64,000 nucleotides of DNA from Bradysia coprophila (taxonomy: Eukaryota > Arthropoda > Insecta > Diptera > Sciaridae), in contig NW_023503375.1 in NCBI RefSeq assembly GCF_014529535.1, positions 992,001-1,056,000 of the forward strand, given 5' to 3'. This document shows positions 47,266-58,545 of this stretch, piece by piece. Each line of letters starts with the position of its first letter. The first letter of the stretch is position 1. The notes below the pieces were generated by a model, which was not told where the DNA came from, did no database searches, and worked only from the letters and a program-made list of their open reading frames with translations. Made by a program: the position numbers and the translations under genes.

Positions 47266-49122
47266 TATTTCTCGACCGTGTTTGCTTATCTTCATACTTA
47301 ATTTTCTTTCTGGCCAATTAGTCAACCTCAAAAGATTTCTCCTTACTCATGTAGTATAAGACCCACGTATTTCGTATACGAATTAACAAATGTAGTTGGT
47401 GACGACAAAAACTGAAAGATCAACACTTTAAACGTTGATGTATACGAATAGTTAGGTATTATGTCATAGATGTCGTAAGGTAGAGTAGTACTGTCTTGAT
47501 CATTTTTATTTTGATGAAGGTGAAGGTTGCAACACACGCCATAAAAAACTCTGTAATACTACCACAATCAGAACGTCCAAACAATCTCACAAAGTTTACA
47601 GCTGCAGCCGGTAAAATATTAACCGGCGCACGTGTCTACACCACACTAAATTACCAACAAAGAAAAGATTGTCTACTGGCCTTCGAAGAATGAAGAAAAT
47701 TCCCAGAACTCTGAACTTATCACTATATGAACCTAAACTTAGTACAATAAACTAATGAGCATACAATCATCAATAATATTTCCGGAAAATAGATTATGTC
47801 ATAGCATAGTACGTTATGCTATAGCCGGGGTCAATGTTAATAGAAACTGCATAAAACTAGTTTATCTATACATAGAATTCTGATAGTCTCATGTCGTTCT
47901 AATGCATTATTGGGTTTCTTTGGATTGGGAACCTTCAATTATTTTTTTAAACATAAGTTTTTGTCCGAATTTTCCTTTTTTCCAACTAAATTGGAGACTT
48001 TTTTTAGGGGTTGGTTTTAAATTTAAAGTTAAAGTTAAAAATCTCTTAAAAAATATTGTCTCTTTGAATTATTGTTTTGTATTTGCCAAAACTTTACTGA
48101 AGAAACCGCATTTCGATGTTCCGAAACGAACTCTTAAAACGATCCCGTGCGGGTCAGCGTAGCCTATGTTTGACCATAATATTGAATCGATGTTTCACCA
48201 ATTATATTGAATCGAAAAAATTTCTAACGTTACTGACGTGGCATGTTCGTAGGTTTTTCGTTGAAATTTCCATAATTATTTGAATATGTTAAATTTAAAA
48301 TAGAAGAATGCATTTCTTGGACATGTAATTTATTGCTGCAACAGACGAAAGATAATCTTTAGTTGGTTATCTCTCAACGGAGTTGCGGGAAATAATCAAA
48401 ATTAAGCAGCAAAATTAACATGAACTTCATCATTATTAATCAATTTATTATTATCAATTAACATTTCATTCTTCCTCAACATTAATGAAGCTTATATCAT
48501 TTAGTATGTAGGATCATTCAGGAATGTCTACTTGCCGAGTGATATAGTTGAAGACGTTTCCTAATAATTGGTTGACGTTTTCAGCCATAATTGATAAAAT
48601 TTGTTGTTTTCAAAGAAAATACATGTGGAAATTCGCTCAATAACAGCTGATTTATATTGCACCTTGTAGTACCAATTATAATTACATCCGTTTTAAATCA
48701 GATCAGAAATAAATCAAGGATCTGTGAGATTTGAGAAAAAAAAATATTCGCATCTGCACAACAAGCATTGTTACCTGTCTCAGACAGACTGTCTGTTAAT
48801 TATTTTCTGGTTATTTTCCTCCACTGTACTGCTAAAAATATTGTGTTTAGTGCAAAGCATATGTGTTCGTCAAAGGTAATCTTAAGACAAATTCCCGCAG
48901 CACCCAGGAAATACATAGATAACAAACAAAATATGAAATGATAGTTTGTGCATCTCTTTTCGATTGTCCGAAAATATGCTGTAAGATTTGGTAGTAGGAG
49001 CATGAACTTTGGACTTGAATTTAATATTAAACATGGGATATTACTAACCTGACAAAAAAAATATCTTCGGCTAAAGTAAGTCAATTTCTATAACAAAAAG
49101 ACTGAAAATTAGGCTTTTTTTT
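47266..49122. other. Spacer between the inverted arms, nothing recognised
   Basis: About 1.9 kb, AT-rich. Only short frames (<95 codons), none with a domain. Confidence 0.35.
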
Positions 49123-49285
49123 CATATCAGTGAATCGCACGAAAATATAGAATTAAAATTACACCTTCAGAATTCGCGTAAAATCTGCAGAATTCTACTT
49201 TTGACTGTAGAGAGTTCTAGGTGACGTTCCAGGAAAACCACAAATCGATCTCATTATCGATATTTGATAATTACATTCCAATGTC
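49123..49285 (+). repeat. 160-bp direct repeat, copy 1
   Basis: Nearly identical, in the same orientation, to 50,090-50,253 ('ATCAGTGAATCGCACGAAAA' through 'ATTCCAATGTCAATT'). The two copies bracket the right arm of the inverted duplication. Confidence 0.85.
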
Positions 49286-50070
49286 AATTGTACTATTTTC
49301 GTGGGCTGGTCAAGGTTGTCCGCATATATCTGCTGAAGTATGTAATAGAAAACAGTTTTCACCGGTTACAGACGGCAAGCATGGGACCAGTATTATTATC
49401 GGGTCGATTACTTCCATCGATCAAAGTATTTTAATTTGGTTGATTTCAAATCTTGTACTTCAATTGTTTTAACATGTATTTTACTACGTACCATATTACC
49501 CAGAGCTTGTCATTATTTTTGTCGTCGCTATCGATAACAGATGAATAGCTGTATGTGAAATGTTACGATTGGGCTCCCGTGATAAGCGTGAGTCAGGCTA
49601 CTCGCCGGTAAAGTAATTATATTGTGTTTCTGAAGCAAATTCAATTGCTGAAATTTCACTGTCACTGACTGTATCTTCTCGAATAAGAAGCTTATAATTC
49701 GAGAAACTACAGTCAATGTAAATGAAATTTCACCAATTGAATTTGCTTCAGCTGTTTTTCAGCTGATCCACACATACAATCAAAACTGTTTCGACCACTA
49801 CCACGCGCGTGTAGGGTGTAGCAGCTGAAGCAAATTCACTCCGAAATTTCACTGACTCTGACTGTAAGTTTCTTAGGCACACCACTTCACAGTTTTGATG
49901 TTCGTACCAAATATTTAAATTGAACGATTCTTGCCGATCTTACTGCTGAAATAAATAGTATTTTTTAACATTTCAACTTATTTCCCAAAATCAAAGTCTT
50001 ATTAATTAGCTCAAGAATTCACTACTTTCGTGTGCTGGTGTGCTGGAGCAGCGCCGCCGAAAGACGAAAG
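49285..50070 (-). repeat. Right arm of the ~0.8-kb inverted duplication
   Basis: Inverted partner of 46,430-47,265. The outermost ~30 bp (TGTGCTGGAGCAGCGCCGCCGAA at about 50,040-50,062) is in the same orientation as in the left arm, while its surroundings are inverted. That segment therefore flipped or was converted separately. A short insertion (~49,905-50,020) is private to this arm. Confidence 0.75.
49355..49560 (-). mobile_element. piggyBac-like MITE, copy C
   Basis: Reverse-orientation copy of the family, carried in the right arm of the inverted duplication. It is the mirror image of copy B, so it arose by duplication, not fresh insertion. Confidence 0.6.
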
Positions 50071-50089
50071 ATCAAAAAAATGTGAATAA

Positions 50090-50253
50090 TATCAGTGAAT
50101 CGCACGAAAATATAGAATTAAAATTACACCTTCAGTATTCGCGTAAGATCTGCGGAATTCTACTTTTGAGAGTAGAGATTTCTTGGTGACGTTCCAGGAA
50201 AACCACAAATCTATCTCATTATCGATATTTGATAATTACATTCCAATGTCAAT
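50090..50253 (+). repeat. 160-bp direct repeat, copy 2
   Basis: See 49,123-49,285. About 12 differences by eye. The region between here and 50,680 otherwise shows no feature. Confidence 0.85.
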
Positions 50254-50680
50254 TACAATGTCTTTTAGAAACTCCGCACTCCTATTCGTATATCTGTTTC
50301 CGAAGTTAATCAATTCTTTATAGATTCAGTGTTCTTTGCGAGGTTTACTGAAATCAATTCTGAGATTTCAAAAAACGAATTCTTTTTCCTGTAGATATTG
50401 AAAATTCAATTAAGCAAAATTAAGAAAATTGGCAGCAGTTTGTTCTCCTTGGTTGCAAAACCATCTCTTATTTATCTAATAATTATTTTTGTTAACGAAA
50501 TTGAATCAAAAAAAATATTTTGTATGTGGAAGAAAACAGATTTTCTTGATGGAAGGTCTGTCGCATGCCAATGTCATTAAGCATATAGTTGCATTCAACT
50601 GGTTATACTACCAATATGTTGTTATATTGTATACGTACATTGTCCATACATAATTTCTGAGATAATGTGCGACAAATTTC

Positions 50681-50717
50681 TATATAAAATCCGACCATGG
50701 GCCCTATAACCCACAGT
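50681..50717 (+). promoter_or_regulatory. Core promoter of the MACPF-like gene
   Basis: TATATAAAAT (50,681-50,690) lies ~30 nt upstream of a CACAGTG initiator-like sequence (50,712-50,718). The start codon is ~95 nt downstream. TATA-driven promoters in insects are typical of strongly inducible or tissue-specific genes. Confidence 0.55.
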
Positions 50718-50809
50718 GTCTAGTTTGCGCTACGAGTAACTGAAAGTTATTTGTGTTGTCTCGTTAACATTTAAAAGTTTGTGTTCCGAAAAAAAAAACA
50801 GAATAAAAA

Positions 50810-52084
50810 ATGTCAACACCAATCCTCAACGGTAGACTAGTCACCGTGAAAAACTCAGATGGAAAATCTTTATCGGGTTTTTTCGACCTGGACGCTAATC
50901 TTGCATCAATTCGTGAGGAGATCACCAAATTAGGCGTTATGAAAGCAACCGATGCTTTTGTATTCAACGGGTCTGCATTGGAAGTCAGCCACGAAGCGAT
51001 GATCACGCTCAGTGCCTTATTGAAAGATGGAGACGTGTTGCAAATTGGTGTTCCTGGCACTCTTTCTAAAGACGCAGTCGATTATGCAACGATGGATTAT
51101 AATGAGAAAATTGCGTTTCTGGGCAGCGGAATTTCGAATATAAATGTGTTTAACGGCTTGACCGTCGAAAGTGATATATCAGACAGAGTGCGGTTTGTGC
51201 GAAAATTCCACACTCTATACAGATTTGAAAATGGATACTATCCAACCGAAGTGAAGCCCGAAGTGCTCTTTGACTTTGAGTCTTTGTTGACATTCTCCCA
51301 AGAAGGACATTCGATGCAAACCAGTGGAGTAAGCAAAACATCGATTTCACTGACAACACCATGGGTCAGCGCTGAGGCAAGTTACGAACAAGCCAGGAAG
51401 GAAACAACTTCGACTAAAAAAGTGCAATCATTCTTTACGGAACGTCATGTTTGCAATAAAATTGATTTATCTATCGATCCGTCGAGGCTAGTTCCTGACT
51501 ACGATTTTATTAAGAACGTCAAGGCTGCCGTTACCGATAAAGAGCAAGGCGTTGATAAGTATCAGGCATTGGTTGAAGTTCTGAATACATGGGGCTGGTA
51601 CATCCCGGTTGAATTCACATTGGGCAGTGCTCTTTATGCTACCAAGAGCGAAGAAGTGGACAGCTACAAACACGCTACGGAAGAGAGCACCAAATTCGAT
51701 GTCAGTTTCAAGGCGGCATTTAATGGAATCGGAGCAGGCGCTGGTCACAGTGAGGAGCATGGACATGGTAGTGAGGATGATGAAGAGCATAAAAAGGAGC
51801 AAATCGTTTTCTACCAAATTGGTGGTTCGGTCATTGGTAAAGATGATTTCCCCAGCTGGGTTGAGTCGCTCAAAGACGCAAAATCTTGGAATATTATCAG
51901 CTACACAAAACTGTATCCAAGTTTGATGTTACTGCCTAGCAGTGAAAATGCAACATTCAGCGAATGTTCGCGTGTATTGAGAGTATTTAACAGTTATAAA
52001 TATGTGAAAGACCTTCAGAAATACATCAGTGTCAAAGACTATGAGTATGAAATGGCCAAGCTTGTGGATCCATATTCTTACTAA
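50810..52084 (+). CDS. MACPF-like (perforin-fold) protein with N-terminal ubiquitin-like module
   Basis: 424 residues, no intron, same strand as VWA8. Residues ~1-82 are a module ('GFFDLDANLASIREEITKLGVMKATDAFVFNG', 'ITLSALLKDGDVLQI') patterned like the N-termini of the two antisense genes. Residues ~150-420 resemble the MACPF/CDC superfamily as seen in fungi and plants: the signature-like 'WGWYIPVEFTLGSAL' (~260-275; compare [YW]-G-[TS]-H-x7-GG), a Gly-rich stretch with a His/Glu/Asp-rich insertion (~305-330), and the C-terminal 'YQIGGSVIGKDDFPSWVESL..AKSWNIISY..LYPSLMLLP'. No signal peptide, so an unconventional or intracellular role is possible. MACPF proteins oligomerise and insert beta-hairpins into membranes; activity here is not shown. 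Absence of introns and fungal resemblance raise the possibility of horizontal acquisition. AATAAA follows at 52,169. The family assignment rests on pattern, not search. Confidence 0.72.
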   Translation: MSTPILNGRLVTVKNSDGKSLSGFFDLDANLASIREEITKLGVMKATDAFVFNGSALEVSHEAMITLSALLKDGDVLQIGVPGTLSKDAVDYATMDYNEKIAFLGSGISNINVFNGLTVESDISDRVRFVRKFHTLYRFENGYYPTEVKPEVLFDFESLLTFSQEGHSMQTSGVSKTSISLTTPWVSAEASYEQARKETTSTKKVQSFFTERHVCNKIDLSIDPSRLVPDYDFIKNVKAAVTDKEQGVDKYQALVEVLNTWGWYIPVEFTLGSALYATKSEEVDSYKHATEESTKFDVSFKAAFNGIGAGAGHSEEHGHGSEDDEEHKKEQIVFYQIGGSVIGKDDFPSWVESLKDAKSWNIISYTKLYPSLMLLPSSENATFSECSRVLRVFNSYKYVKDLQKYISVKDYEYEMAKLVDPYSY

Positions 52085-52991
52085 ATCACACAATGAAATG
52101 CAACGTTACACGAAAACGAACTTTTTTCATCAAAAATATCAAGAGAAAAATTGTAAACAAAATGTTAAAATAAATTTTTTGATCTTCACAACTGTTATCG
52201 CACCATTTTTGATGAGTCTATGTGTTCATTTTGCAAGGTGAAATTACGGTGAAGTTTCAATCAAAAATTGGTCGATTTAATATTCGACTGGCCCAACATC
52301 AAAAACCTGGCGACAATCATCTCTCTGAGTAGGTACAAACATCAATTAGTCAGAAAACCCTCAAGGATATAGGTGTCTGAGTGTAGGTGGTTAAATTTTC
52401 TTGAAGGTGCTGCAGTTTCCTCAACATCTTGTAACGTATTTTTTTTTCTAAATTTTCTACAGTCAACAATATCTCAAATGTTTCATATCTTATGATTTCA
52501 CGTTTTCAATGAATTCCACACACAGCTCACACTCTGTATCAGTATGATCCGCTGTGGTTGCCAAGGTTGTATATTATTAAGAGATTGCGCCGACAGCCTT
52601 TTTTCGTGGTGATATTAAATCAAAAATAAATGGTCGCTGGAGTATTGTGTTTCAAGTAAGTTGAATTCTTCGTTGTGACATTAACGCAAAAAAGAAGTGA
52701 CAGCTGCGAGGAATTCACCTAAATACAAATAATACCACAGTTGCGGTCATTTCTTTTTCTCGTTTACTGCGACAGTGAATCGCGCAACCATCTAATTAAC
52801 GAGCCGTCAGAACAGTCGGAGCGTTTGCTGCGACTGAGCCACGTACAAACCCGTACATCCATTGCGCACGTGACCCTAGTTCGTCCGTCGCCCTACTCTT
52901 ACCGTAAGTCTACTGCGGCCGTAAACGTCGGTAAAGTAAAATTCTTATGAAATGTGCATGTCTTAAAAATTGCGCATAGCGCAATTACGAA
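52085..52991. other. 3' flank of the MACPF-like gene, nothing recognised
   Basis: Contains the AATAAA at 52,169-52,174. A 69-codon frame at 52,741 has no domain. No repeat identified. Confidence 0.35.
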
Positions 52992-53860
52992 GCCCCGTAC
53001 GACGTTCCTTTCAAATGTAACACAAACTACACTTCTCACTGATCAGTGACTTTGTAATTATCATTTTCATCGATTTATATTGTTTTTACAAAAATCCAAA
53101 ATGGCGGCCGAAGGCCATTTGTTAGGAGGTGGAATAGTTCGGCTGCTTTACATTCGTTAGTACCTTTCAAACAAAAAAAAATTCATGAAATTCGGTCAAA
53201 TTTTACTCGAGATATTAACAAAAAACCACCACCTTCACTGTACGGCCGAGTAGCCACATATAAGCTCACTCCAAGAGACCTAGCTCACGCTCCGGTAAAC
53301 CGAATTTCATAAACGTCTTTTTCCTGGATTGGTACGGTCAATACGTATCTAATAAAGCAAAATCTATCTAAATCCGTTCAAATTTGGCCAGCCTACAAGC
53401 AAAAACGGCTTGCCGCCCTGTACCTAGTTCACACCAAGGGGTCTAACTCACGAGTCGGTCATCCAATTTCCATAAACTTTCTTTTGTCGATCGGTATTGT
53501 AAATACCTTTCATTTGACGTATCACTTACAAGTGTAGCATTTAAATGGCCAGAGATATCTTCGGAAAACGTTAAATCACTTATGGGGCCCCAGCTCGGGT
53601 GGGGTCGACCCAAAATCGCCCATCTTCGAACTTAGCCTCACTATTTTGACTATCTTTCAGGGATTTTTTTTTGAAATCGGATTTGATTTACTCAAGATAT
53701 CGACGTGACAGACGGACGGACAGACGGACAAAATTTTTATTGCGGATTCGTCATCTATGAACATAGGCAAACACTTTGCCCTTACCGTCTGCTTCGAATT
53801 CCATCAATTACACACGGCATCGTAATCCTATAAGCCCCTTCGTACTTCGTACGGGGCTAA
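52992..53860 (+). mobile_element. TIR element with AGCCCCGTACGA ends, copy 2
   Basis: Ends AGCCCCGTACGA and TCGTACGGGGCT are inverted. The interior is collinear with 44,150-44,877, including the GACGGACGGACAGACGGAC array (~53,712). About 75-80% identity by eye, no intact frame. Non-autonomous. Confidence 0.65.
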
Positions 53861-55704
53861 AAATCTAAGTCGATGCGGTAATTTATTTGGTTTCATTAGA
53901 CGTCACACGACAATCCTATAGGTTTATTCCGAGGCCATATGATTGTCGAATTTCATCTATAGAGATACAACCTCATCGCGCGCCAACTCGAAAATTGAGT
54001 AATCAAAGAAAGTACAGTTTTCATTTTCATAAATTTGCATAAATATCATAAATATGAATGAAAGAAGCTCTTAACATTCATTTGAGACCCAATACACAAC
54101 CATTTGGTCAAACGAAATTCAATCTGAGAAGATTCGATATCATCTATAAAAAATGAAAAATAAAGTTGTTCATCCCCACCGTATACGCCCTAACGTCCGT
54201 TCAACTTTTTTTTTAACTTTCGCGCACAATCATAAGTTGTAAATGACACATTTACCGTTCTTTTTAATACATAAAATCAATCATATCATTACATTGATAG
54301 AAAATTGTCTCCAGTGTAAATTATTCGTTCGACAACTTTCTACCGCATTAAATTTTTTTTTTCATCAATTTTTTTCCGTTTATTGAATTAACATGCCTCA
54401 GGTTCAATGTCAAACCGCAGAATATTTTGTTGGTCGCTATAAATAGGCTGTAGTTTATAGGGGTGCTGTACGGCAGTAACAATAAACTAAACGACGAAAT
54501 GTAATAAATTCTATTAAAAACAGGAACATAAAATTCCACCGCACAATCAATAAGCGAACGTGTGTGAGACACGGTAATGGATCAGCCAAATAAGACAATC
54601 AGTTTGTGCATTTATAATGTTCTATTCCATGTTGTTTCAATTATATTCATTGATATCATCATCACCATTGTATAGAATACATTTTCATTGTTAAATATTA
54701 AATTCTTTTTCGCCAAATTGAATGCTTATTACCGCATGAAGCACGAAAATAGACAACAAAAAGAAAAATTCAATGCCAGTTTCACTGAAAGTTTTTCTTT
54801 TTTTTTTGTACATTGAATAATGTCGAAGGATGAGAAGCGAAACAAGCGAAAAAAAAATAAAATTCACAGCTCCAACACACGCGACACATGAACGATATTA
54901 CATTACATATCAATATTCCGGTCGCCCGATAAACTACTTATAGATGTCTAAAGATGTCCACACGTTTAGTGCGTATTTGTCATAACATAAATATATAAAT
55001 TCCATATTTTATTGGATGAGTCAATTTATTTTCGAAAATAATGCTCTGAAATAAATTCGAAGAAAGTGGAAAGGAGCAAAAAAAAACGGATATCTCATTT
55101 TAGGATTTACAGGGGAGAAAAAAAGTAGCAAACTTGAAAACAAAAAATTGAAAACGAGAATGGGAAAATACAAAAAAAAGGAAGAAAAGAAAAAAGCCGA
55201 ACTGGAAAACACATCAATGGACTTGACAACCGTATAATACGAATTATAATACGATTTATCATGTCTAAACACAGCTCGAACAAATAAATTTTCTATTCAT
55301 AGGAAAATGTCTACCTTGAGCACGTGATTGGTATTCTTAAATGCATTTAGCATTTTATTATTTATGACATTAACTAATGCCCCGTTATTAAATAGCTATC
55401 ATAATAGCAATGAATACGTTTCCTGCCTATTATATACGCCAGAAAAAAAAATCTTCTCGTTTTCATTTTCATTAATATCGCGCTGAATTTGTGATTTGCT
55501 CGCATTCAGGGATTAAATGATGAAGAAAGTAGCGGGTGATCTCGTAAAAAGTGTTGGTAAAATCATTTTGTCTTTTAATCGGATGCCAACACTGATACCC
55601 GAAGAGGTGGACATGCTTTTGGAAAATTCTCTTAACTAACCTATAAACCTACTTTTTAAGGTTCTCGCATTTTTGATTTATATTAATTTAATTTAGTTGA
55701 AGAC
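53861..55704. other. Intron sequence with one repeat fragment
   Basis: AT-rich, long homopolymers, no gene. 54,050-54,183 is an inverted partial copy of the segment at about 27,040-27,345 ('ACCATTTGGTCAAACGAAAT', 'AATAAAGTTGTTCA.CCCCACCGT'). Confidence 0.45.
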
Positions 55705-56638
55705 CAGGCCTCCCACACCTCCTTATTTCCTTATTTTTCCTTATTTTTATAAAAACCTCCTTATTCCTCCTTATTTTATTAAAAAATCCTTATTTTCCTT
55801 ATTTTTCGCAAATTTCATCGACGGAAATCAAAATTAAGAAAAAAAAATTCGCTGCGCGGCAAAAATAACTATTTTTATTATTTAACACCAAGACCTCTAA
55901 TAAAAAAGGTGGTGTCGTAGCTCATGATCGTTCCAACATGACTGGCTTAACATATATTTTTGTGGTTTTACGCCGCTTCTCGGCTCGAGAGTCTCGAGTA
56001 GAACTATTAGATTTAACATGTAAATCACCCTTAACATTGTCTCAGACATGCGTCCTTATTACAAACAATTCAAGGTTTTAGCCTTATTTACACTTACTTA
56101 ATTCAAATTTATACTTTTATACTTTCACCAATTTATCATTTTTTCGAAATTCGAACGGGATAACAAACAACAGCTTTTGCAGTTAACGAGATCAAAATGT
56201 AATCCAGCAAGTTTTTAAACTTGAGGGTGGGGTCAAGTAAGAATTCACGCCGTAAATACGTCTTAAATTTAAAAAATTTGGTCGCACCGAAAACTGATTG
56301 AAAATTGCCACTCACGATAGGTACGTCAAAATAAACAGTGATGCGTTTTATTTTGAATTTTGAAGCCCACATACGTATGGACAACGTATAGTGTCAAAAT
56401 TGACATTAGAACAAAAGAATTCTGTCAATTTTGACACTATACGTCGCTCTCTAAATGGGCAGTTACAGTGATAATTGGTAAAGCTACGCTTTGCTAAGAA
56501 TCTAATTCAAGCCTTAAACGCGCTCAAAATATTCAAATTTGCATCGTGATAAAAGTGAATTTTACGATGCAACTTTACAAAAACGATACGTCAAAATAAA
56601 CAATAAAGCGTTTTATTTTATAGTTGAGGTGGACTTCC

Positions 56639-58545
56639 TGTTCAGACCAATCTGAACTTTTGTTTATCTTAATAGTTGGCACAGTCAATTAAGTTTCTAA
56701 ATTATGTAATGTCAAGCATTGTACTGTGCAGTTTAGTTCATATTATAACGTTGATCTATAAACAACAGTCTTTTGATTCGACATAAAATAATTGAACCTG
56801 AGAAACCGATATTCCTTAAACATTTGGGGGCTCAACCGGGATGTCGGTTGCTCAACCGTTTGTTTATTTAATTCGCGTTGTAGTTGTGAGAGAAATCGGC
56901 TGTTTTTTTATCAAATTATCGGTCGATGAAAGTTTATGTTCCGACAAGTGCGAACAATCGCGTTCTAAGACAATAGACATTTTTGTGAATCATTCAAATT
57001 TGTATGTTTGTGAAAAGAATCAAATGGTTCTAGTTGTTTCATCGAAAAGATACGATTTAAAGAGTCAAGTGTTCAGCGAGTTGGAAGTTTTACGATTTGT
57101 GCCCATTCTCTCAATGTTCATTTGTGAGAAAAACGTGGATGGAAACAAAAGGTCGCTGGTTAACAAAAGATCCACGTTGTCTCAAATACACGCTTCGAAA
57201 ATAATCATCGAATTGCAGTTTCATGTAGTGGCTCATGGATTGGCTTCGTGCTCTACTGTCTTTCAGTGTTCAATAATGACAGAGAAGCTGATTTTCGACT
57301 ACAAATTGGTGCATTCGAGTATCACTATGCAATTAGTGTATGCCAGTACAGCTTGGTTGACGTCACCATTTCTTTGTTTCAAAGTTATCGTGTGCAATAA
57401 TCGTCTACCAAAGACAATCAATGGAGTAGAGCAGTGGTCATTTTATGGTTTCAATTTTGGTCAACTGCAATCCGTACAGCGAAAACCGGAATTTACAATT
57501 TTGACTTTATGTGTTTCAATAGTCAAACATCATCGAGTATTCCACATTTCAATCGTTTGTTCGATTAAAGTTTCATTTCGAGCATTGGTTTCGGCGTCTC
57601 ATAACGGATCAAGCAATCATTCCAGTTCGTCTTTAAGCGTGTCAAAGGCCGAACGAGTCGGAAGTTGCAAGGCTGACAGATCAGCTGGATTTATTCATCT
57701 TGCAGTAATTGTTCCAACTGCCGTTTCTTCGTATTATTGTGGTCAATTGCAGACAGTCAATGGAGTATCAATGTGTGAACAATTAGCGGAATGTTTCTCG
57801 ACTTGTTTATGGAACATGAGTAGTCTTCAACATCGTTCGCTGGAGAATGAAGCGCTCCATGGTATCCGAAAACGATTATCCAAGAGATTCATCAGTCGTC
57901 GGGCAAAACCTGCCATTATGTACAACAAAAATGCTGCGAATTTTGTGGACTGGATAACAGAGCTTTCTAAGGCACAGCAGAGCGCACTGAGAGAACAAAT
58001 GGACGAAATAGTCGCTTTATTTACCAACGACGGCGTCGATTGGGAATTCAATCCTACAACAGCAAGTAATTTCGGAGGAATTTGGGAAGCAGCAGTGCAA
58101 TCAATGAAGTTTCACCTCAAACAAATTGTTGGGTCGTCACATCTCACGTTTAAGGAGCTGACAATTCTTTTTTGTCAAATCGAGTGCGCATTTATTTCGA
58201 GACCAATGTGCAGCCTGACCGATGAGGATTTGAATTTGAGTTTATTTTTGAGTAAATTTTTCCGTTTCATTCATTTTATCTTCCGAGCCAATTTCATTTC
58301 ATTTTGAATTTTTTGTGTTAGTTTTATTTGAAGACGATTTATAATGTCTTGGCCGGGAGTATGTTCAGACCAATCTGAACTTTTGTTTATCTTAATAGTT
58401 GGCACAGTCAATTAAGTTTCTAAATTATGTAATGTCAAGCATTGTACTGTGCAGTTTAGTTCATATTATAACGTTGATCTATAAACAACAGTCTTTTGAT
58501 TCGACATAAAATAATTGAACCTGAGAAACCGATATCCCCTAAACA
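56639..58545 (+). mobile_element. BEL/Pao-type LTR retrotransposon, internally deleted (1.9 kb)
   Basis: LTRs of 184 bp (56,639-56,822 and 58,362-58,545, TGTTCAG...AAACA) differ at only about 2-3 bases near the 3' end. CTTCC is duplicated on both sides (56,634-56,638 and 58,546-58,550). TTTGGGGGCTCAACCGGGA directly after the left LTR looks like a primer-binding site. A purine-rich GGCCGGGAG precedes the right LTR. The 5-bp duplication fits this group. gag, protease, RT and most of integrase are missing, so it is non-autonomous and young. Confidence 0.85.
56841..58307 (+). pseudogene. Long open frame in the deleted BEL/Pao element, integrase tail only
   Basis: A 488-codon frame. Its first ~330 residues match no retroelement domain I know. 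From ~350 on, 'KRFISRRAKPAIMYNKNAANFVDWITEL' and 'DWEFNPTTASNFGGIWEAAVQSMKFHLK', 'LTFKELTILFCQIE' and 'SRPMCSLTDEDLN' correspond to the catalytic-core end and C-terminal side of BEL/Pao integrase. The DDE core is incomplete. The upstream part may be scrambled internal sequence kept open by chance, or captured sequence. I treat it as a remnant. Confidence 0.65.
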
